DNA from: Pezicula radicicola
Lineage: Eukaryota; Ascomycota; Leotiomycetes; Helotiales; Dermateaceae
Length of the DNA stretch: 64,000 bases
Assembly: GCA_003008705.1 (NCBI GenBank)
Contig: PDUO01000016.1
Location: 931,975 to 995,974 of the forward strand
Direction: 5' to 3'
Positions 58,580 to 64,000 of this stretch are shown here, in pieces (position 1 is the stretch's first letter; every line of letters starts with the position of its first letter). The notes beneath the pieces were generated by a model. It was not told the DNA's origin. It saw only the letters and a list, made by a program, of their open reading frames with translations, and made no database searches. The translations under genes and the position numbers were made by a program.

Positions 58580-60087
58580 AAAGGCATGAGATATGGTAGT
58601 TTGAGCGAGGCAAGAAATAGCACTAGCAGTGTTCAAAGTACTAAGACTGCAGCTCTGTTACGGAGACATTAGGAAATAAACCACTGGTGTCTGTTAGTTT
58701 AGAGGTTTTGGAAGCAAAAACTTACATAAATCGAATTTTTGTCGTATGAACATAGTTATATGTGGATGCGGGGCCAACACCGTGCTAATTACTTTGTAAG
58801 AGATATTTTCAGCCAGAGGTCAATTTATCTATAAGATATGGTGCTAGAGCCTAATAAACCTTTCTAGAAGCTTCTAAAATCATAATTTACGAATAATACA
58901 GCACACTACGTTGCTGTCTCTGAATAGCGATCGAGTTGATCTTATGGCGGACAGCCGTACTCGCTTAGCACAATAAGAAGTTCCTCGGCAAAGTTTAAGG
59001 GGGAGTAGTCCCAGGTGACAATAAGTTTTTGCATATCTTGTTAGACTCCCAGCTTCCGGAATTTGCTTTTAACGGATACTTTTCTTTCAACCACACAATT
59101 GAGCGTCCAATACTCAAACCAAATCTATACAGTTGCTAGAAGTCACGGGACTATATGTTGATTCCCCCGGTTCATCCGGTTTTTTCAATTAGGTAATCTT
59201 ATCTCCAGCTTATTCCCCACCCATCCAGGTACAGTACAGTGGGGTGCAAGAAGTTTGAACCCATGTTTTTTACACTAACGTGATCAAGTATGGCATATGT
59301 CCTTACGCGAGCCTACGCGAGAACAATAATGCCTGATTAGGGATGGAGTGTACCTGATCAGGTTAACGCAGAAAACATGGGTTCAAACTTCTTGCACCCC
59401 ACTGTACGGTATCCTCGTCGAACGGAAGGAAACGGTGACGCAATGAAAACCACTTTCTGCAATTGAGTTCTACGGGATTCCCGAGTCTTGGCCATAGAGA
59501 TGAAAGATATCGGCCCCGTGCTTGCTAGATTGCCTTTGTTAATATTACGACAGGAAAAAACGTGGGCGCGAAGATGGAAGCGGCAGCGCTGCAGCTAGAT
59601 GATAAAATGGATCAGCATTATTATTGAACATGCAGATCGGGGATGGTCTGCTCAACGTTTGTGTTCCTGGAACCTATATAATGAGGGGTACCGAGTACAA
59701 GAGCCAAGCATGCAGCTCTCTGTTCCTGCAGCACTTTTCTTGTCGTCTTCGATACCACGATACGGTAGTACTGTAGCATTGGTCGCTCGTTCCAATCGCA
59801 GCCGAACCCCACTCTCACCACAACGAGCGATATCGTAAAGCTCAACAGGTACGAGAATTTTGCCTTGCGCTATCTTCACATCACTTCAGGAACCAGGTAC
59901 AGCAGAACTCCAATACAGGTAAAAGAATTGAGAAAGCGGGCAAGTGCTACACTTATCAAAAGGAGATTGGGAAATCTTGTTATCTCTTTTTCCACCGGGA
60001 AAACAAACAAAAAATGGGGATGATTTTCATACTTCCCGGGCTTCTACCGCCAAAATTACAAGTCAAGGCTGGAATCAATGTTGTGGC
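58580..60087. other. intergenic tract containing a MITE
   Basis: About 1.5 kb. Apart from the inverted-repeat element at 59235-59406 I see no gene. Minus-strand frames at 59621-59879 overlap one another in different phases and are not recognisable. Confidence 0.5.
59235..59406. mobile_element. MITE of Tc1/mariner type, 168 bases plus TA target duplication
   Basis: The left end TACAGTGGGGTGCAAGAAGT and following bases (to TTTGAACCCATGTTTT) are matched base for base by the reverse complement at 59371-59406, giving inverted ends of about 34 bases starting CAGTGGGGTGCAAG, flanked by TA on both sides. The interior is about 100 bases with no frame. The CAGTG-start ends and the TA duplication are typical of non-autonomous relatives of Tc1/mariner (Fot1/pogo-like) transposons in fungi. 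Confidence 0.9.
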
Positions 60088-60096
60088 TATATAATA
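60088..60096 (+). promoter_or_regulatory. TATA box candidate for the acid phosphatase gene
   Basis: TATATAATA lies about 110 bases before the ATG at 60199. Confidence 0.5.
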
Positions 60097-60198
60097 ATGC
60101 GTTGCCCATCTAGGCAAAAGGTCGTGTGCCTCACTTCCTCTGTCAGCCGTGTCGTCGAGTCGTTGAGAAGAGCTCTGCTGCCAAGCTTCACCGTCAAC

Positions 60199-61915
60199 AT
60201 GTTCCACCTCGCAACACTCACTGCCATTTTGGCTGCAACGGGTGTGAACTGTTATTCGGATCCCGTTGATCTTCTGACCGATATCAGCAAGATCTCCAAG
60301 AACTGGGGTCAGCTCACGCCGTATAGTGACAACCCGGAGGATTACTTTGGCGTGGATTATGTTGGACTCCCCTCTGGGTGTCAAGTTGTGAGTATATTCG
60401 CGTGAATCCTTGCAACTCCAATTGACAATTACCAGGAGTCTGTGTCAACTCTTCAACGCCATGCCCAACGTTTCGCAACTTCCGCGTTTGATGATGGAGC
60501 CAATGACGCTAATTTCGCAGAGAAACTGTCTAATTTCACTTCTGCTGGAAACACTTCTGCATTGTTCACCGGTCCCCTAGCTTTTCTCAACACCTACCAA
60601 TATAATCTAGCTGACACTGGCCTGCTCACTGGTATTGGCGCTGCGACGGAGTTTTCATCTGGAATTTCGTTCTGGAACCGATATGGAAGAACCTTGTATA
60701 ATGCAAGTACGGCTCAGATTGCATACAACGGAAGCTTTCCAAACGGGACTGCCCGTCCGCAAATCACTTTGAGAACTACCTCTCAAAGTCGAATTGAGAA
60801 CAGCCAAATCAACTGGGCTCTTGGATTCTTTGGTCCATCCTTCACGCCAATTGTCAACCCGGAGATTGAGAATGCTACATCTGCATTCAACGTCGTGATC
60901 ATCACAGAAGGTGGAACCGAGAACAATACTTTGGCTTCTTATGACAGTTGTCTTCAAGCTGCTGATGCAACCATCGGGTATATCGGAGATCTCGATATCT
61001 ACTCGTACCTCCCACAATACTTGGGGCCAGCCACAGCTCGACTCAACCAGTATGCACCTTCAGGCTTCCAATTTACCATAAACAACACATATGCTATGCA
61101 AAGTATCTGTGCCTATGAGAACGCCTACATAGGCATGTCCGACTTCTGTGCTTTATTCACCGCAGACGAATGGGCTGGTTTCGAAAATACTCTGGATATA
61201 GAGTGTCAGTACCCTCGTTCCCCACCCATAGCTCAACACTAACACAGCTCTAGATTTCTATGACTACGCCTACGGAAGTCCAACAGGTCGCGCTCAAGGA
61301 ATAGGTTACCTCCAAGAGCTCATCGCCCGCCTAACCTCAACCTACATCACCAGCTCAAACTCATCAGTAAACTCAACGCTCGACGATAACGGAACCACCT
61401 TCCCTCTCCACCAACCTTTCTACGCCGACTTCTCCCACGACGACATAATCATCTCAGTCTTGACAGCTATGTCCATGGACTATTTCCGTGATCCACCATC
61501 TCTAACACAATTCCCACCAAATCCAAACCGACACTTCATCCTCTCAAACCTCACACCTTTCGGAGCACGTCTCATAACCGAGACCATCGGCTGTAGTTCC
61601 GCGGACCCAGACCCCGTCAAGAACTCCCGTGTCCAATATACACCCACACAATACGGATACGACGCCGATAACGCAACCTACAAATTCGTACGCATGCGTC
61701 TTAATAACGGTATCTTACCATTGAACAGTATTCGTGGTGGTGCATGTGGAAATTCTACAAGCGGACGAATTGATGGAATGTGTGCTATGGAGAGCTTTTT
61801 GGAAAGTCAGGCTAATAGTGACGCGTTGGCTAATTATCAGTATGCTTGCTTTGGCAATTATACTCTTGCTAACGCTACGAGCGGAGAGGATTATGATGGT
61901 ACTATCTCGGCTTGA
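60199..61915 (+). CDS. secreted histidine acid phosphatase (phytase-like, clade 2), 539 aa
   Basis: Extracellular phosphomonoesterase releasing phosphate from organic esters. Exons are 60199-60387, 60436-61204 and 61254-61915 (540 codons with stop). A signal peptide covers residues 1 to about 18 (M-F-H-L-A-T-L-T-A-I-L-A-A-T-G-V-N-C). The phosphohistidine motif, right after the first splice, is T-L-Q-R-H-A-Q-R-F (about 68-76), in place of the textbook R-H-G-x-R-x-P. The proton-donor H-D lies in F-S-H-D-D-I-I (about 380). Many N-glycosylation sequons are present (N-F-T, N-T-S, N-G-S, N-N-T). Paired Cys in S-I-C-A-Y and D-F-C-A-L match the family. The R-H-A-Q-R variant suggests a general acid phosphatase subgroup rather than classical PhyA. 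The frame is open upstream of 60199, but this ATG directly precedes the signal peptide. Confidence 0.92.
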
Positions 61916-62951
61916 GAGGTTTGAGTTGGGTTACTACCTATGTAAATCTTAAAATGGTTCGATGTAGAGACGACTTTATGTTTAATTTAATCACTATTAC
62001 CTATTATTCGAGCGAGGGATAGAAAATGACGTTTCTTAGTAAAGATTCTTCCGCTCAGTGTTTGTCTTTTCTAGCAGTGACTTCGATAGTCGACCATGAG
62101 CGATAGCCTAGAATTTTTGTCGCTTAAAGCACTGTCAAAGATAATTACATATTCACGCTCTATGCTAATGAGCCTACGAATCGCTTACTGCCTGAATTCT
62201 GACATATCAACCTCCTTGACTTGAGTAATTCAGTATGGTTCGGTAGGGCATTCATGAACTGTCAGTACAGCTGCCCTCTCCATTTGTAACAATCTTAGTG
62301 CACGAGTCACCAAACAACACTTTCCCCAACAACTCAATCACCGGATCCCACACCATCCCCATTCCTAACTATAACACAACTCCACTACTAGCAACATGCC
62401 TGAACAATATTACCTAAAGACCCATTCAACCTACAGAATCGAACACAGAAGTCCGCTCGGCATTACTCAATCAAAATAACTATGTTATTGCATTTACATA
62501 CCCATTTTCTATTACTAATACAAGCGAGCTAAGGCCAAGAAAGCAAGGTTTACATTTAGATAGAAGGATCGAATAATAGGCACACATTCTAAATCACTTA
62601 GTAAGTCAATTAATGTTTCTTATCATGTTCTTTCATAATTTCTTGCCGCGTCCTTTGTTCTCAATGAGCACTCTTTGGTGGACTTATAATACATAAGTAA
62701 CCCAGCGCCTTAATTCTCAAATAATAAGAAAAAACTCTAATTCGTACATAGAAATCAGAAATACCGTACGAATCGGCTTGCAAGAGATCATTTTGATTAG
62801 GCCAAGTGAGTTACCCAAATCAAGTAAGTTTCCCGAATCAAATGAGTTACTCAAGTCTATCTCTTATGTCTGAACAGAGACCTATTCAAAACGATCTCTT
62901 ATAAACCAATTCTTACTTTAAATAGCAAGAATAAAAGCCATTTCTCAACTG
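61916..62951. other. intergenic tract with a short tandem repeat
   Basis: About 1 kb. It contains the 18-base repeat at 62803-62856 and otherwise short frames only. Confidence 0.5.
62803..62856. repeat. three tandem copies of an 18-base unit
   Basis: The units CAAGTGAGTTACCCAAAT, CAAGTAAGTTTCCCGAAT and CAAATGAGTTACTCAAGT follow head to tail. The period is a multiple of three and differences fall mostly so that the peptide pattern Q-x-S-(Y/F)-(P/S)-(N/S) is kept. An upstream GATTAG could be a splice acceptor, so this may be a remnant of a coding exon. Confidence 0.6.
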
Positions 62952-63634
62952 TTAATCAGTTTGAGATCCCCCATATTGAAGGTCTTGAGGATTAAAATAT
63001 GAAGAAGTCCAGTCTTGGTCCAACTGCGTACCCAATATCAGTACCCCTGGGTCTCTGTCATTATAGTAACCCAATTCTTGTCCATTGTTCATGAATGATT
63101 GTGATAACCTAGGAGCGTGTAAATCCTCCATTGAAGTCCTCTCGATAGGAGTGCCTTGTTGAGTTTCAGGTCGCATCTTCTGTCGTCGAATTCGTTAGAG
63201 AGTGAGTAGCTTCAGTTGAGCCATCTTCTTCATCAAAACTGGTTTCACTTTCGTCATCATTTTTAATTGGTGATACAGGCTTGCTGGTGTTGCTTTTGTT
63301 GCTGTTATCTGGAAAATCTTCGCCATACGCTGCGGTAGGACATTCATCTACATTCATGGGGGGCACAAGAACCTAAGACTTCCGAAAGAAACAATGACTC
63401 TACAGTTGCAATGGAATCTATGGAATACATAGAGGGAGTAGAATTCATAGAGTGCAGAGAGTCTATAGAGTCTATAGTATCCTCATTTAGACTTGACCCA
63501 AACTTGTTCTTCAGAGAAGTATCGAAACCTCTGTCATTCTTCCCACCTTCTGTGAGATGATTCTGCCAGCCCCCGAACCTCTTTATTCTGAAGTCGTCCA
63601 CCCCAAGATGGTTCATTCTTGAGGCATTATCCAT
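62952..63634 (-). CDS. hypothetical Ser/Asp-rich protein, spliced or frameshifted
   Basis: I do not recognise this. Three consecutive minus-strand frames with similar polar, acidic composition follow each other: 63634-63344 (starting M-D-N-A-S-R-M-N-H-L-G-V, with a repeated D-S-I-D-S motif), 63366-63166 (M-N-V-D-E-C-P, then Asp/Glu/Ser-rich) and 63176-62952 (M-R-P-E-T-Q-Q-G-T-P to the stop). The first change of frame is near a run of six C at 63357-63362, which could be a sequencing or replication slip, or an intron ending in TTAG just before. The second lies behind a CTAAC-like branch site and a GACAG acceptor. It may be the C-terminal part of a larger gene reaching further right. No function is offered. 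Confidence 0.35.
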
Positions 63635-64000
63635 CTGTACTAGCAGTGAGAATTATTCCGGTGTGAACGAGCTACGCAGCTGAGTATGCATCATTAATCG
63701 GTAAAGGTAAATGTAGATCATGCAGAGGGCAATTCTTATTGAGTTTCTTACCAAAATCCGAGGCAAGATCTACCTCCTTGAATTCCCAGGAGTGATCGAA
63801 TGCAAAAACAGAACAGAAAACCCTTGCCTGTCTTTGTATCTCAGTATTTGCAATGCATCAAGTGTGCTTTGGGCAAGGCCTTCTTGCGCATCGCCCTCAT
63901 GCGCATGTCTTATATTCTGGAGATTTGCAATTGTACAACCATAATTATTTACCTCTAACCTCTAGAATAATAGTTCTCGTTCCTCACATTGAGTAATTAA
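63635..64000. other. window end, nothing certain
   Basis: A short minus-strand stretch around 63900-63780 keeps an open frame (H-A-H-E-G-D-A-Q-E-G-L-A-Q) that could be an upstream exon of the hypothetical gene, but no start or splice junction is convincing. Confidence 0.4.

Overview
The window is chromosomal DNA of a filamentous ascomycete. The evidence is: short GT-AG introns (mostly 50-80 bases) in nearly every gene, mitochondrially targeted housekeeping proteins, a Zn2Cys6 regulator, a KTR-type Golgi mannosyltransferase, a set of secreted fungal glycosidases, and AT-rich gene-poor tracts between gene islands. A Leotiomycete (Helotiales-like) is my best guess from the feel of the protein sequences, but that is inference. 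There is one assembly gap (15 N at 11433-11447).

Layout, left to right. 1-4.3 kb: Rieske iron-sulfur protein (cut by the edge), a divergent glutamine-synthetase-family gene and an RBR ubiquitin ligase. 4.3-8.5 kb: gene-poor, with tandem repeats. 8.7-10.5 kb: a secreted protein with three 4-cysteine modules. 10.5-13.6 kb: AT-rich DNA with a decayed SNG1/DUF3533 gene that is split by a MITE. 14.5-20.4 kb: a dense housekeeping island (PAT1, a GT15 mannosyltransferase, mitochondrial uS12). 22.3-29.3 kb: two large secreted glycosidases tail to tail (GH35 beta-galactosidase and GH92 alpha-mannosidase). 29.9-34.5 kb: a dead MFS transporter and a dead amidohydrolase, facing apart across a deleted promoter, next to an intact Zn2Cys6 factor. 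35-36 kb: an alpha/beta hydrolase. 37.2-37.7 kb: a 467-base palindromic element. 39-51.3 kb: a seven-TM protein with two microexons, a HAD phosphatase, mitochondrial She9/Mdm33, an F-box protein and an epoxide hydrolase. 54-61.9 kb: a GH78 alpha-L-rhamnosidase, a frameshifted relic of a fungal membrane protein, a second MITE and a secreted histidine acid phosphatase. The last kilobases hold only a doubtful gene.

Together the GH35, GH92, GH78, acid phosphatase and cysteine-module proteins make this a secretome-rich stretch: plant or fungal wall glycans and organic phosphate would be attacked outside the cell, with CreA-like sites suggesting glucose repression of the two convergent glycosidases. 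The accessory tracts show repeated decay: four pseudogenes, two MITEs and stops or repeat mismatches that are mostly transitions, as expected from repeat-induced point mutation or simple deamination. Exon joins were done by eye from frame and splice consensus; every intact multi-exon model reported as such sums to a whole number of codons.
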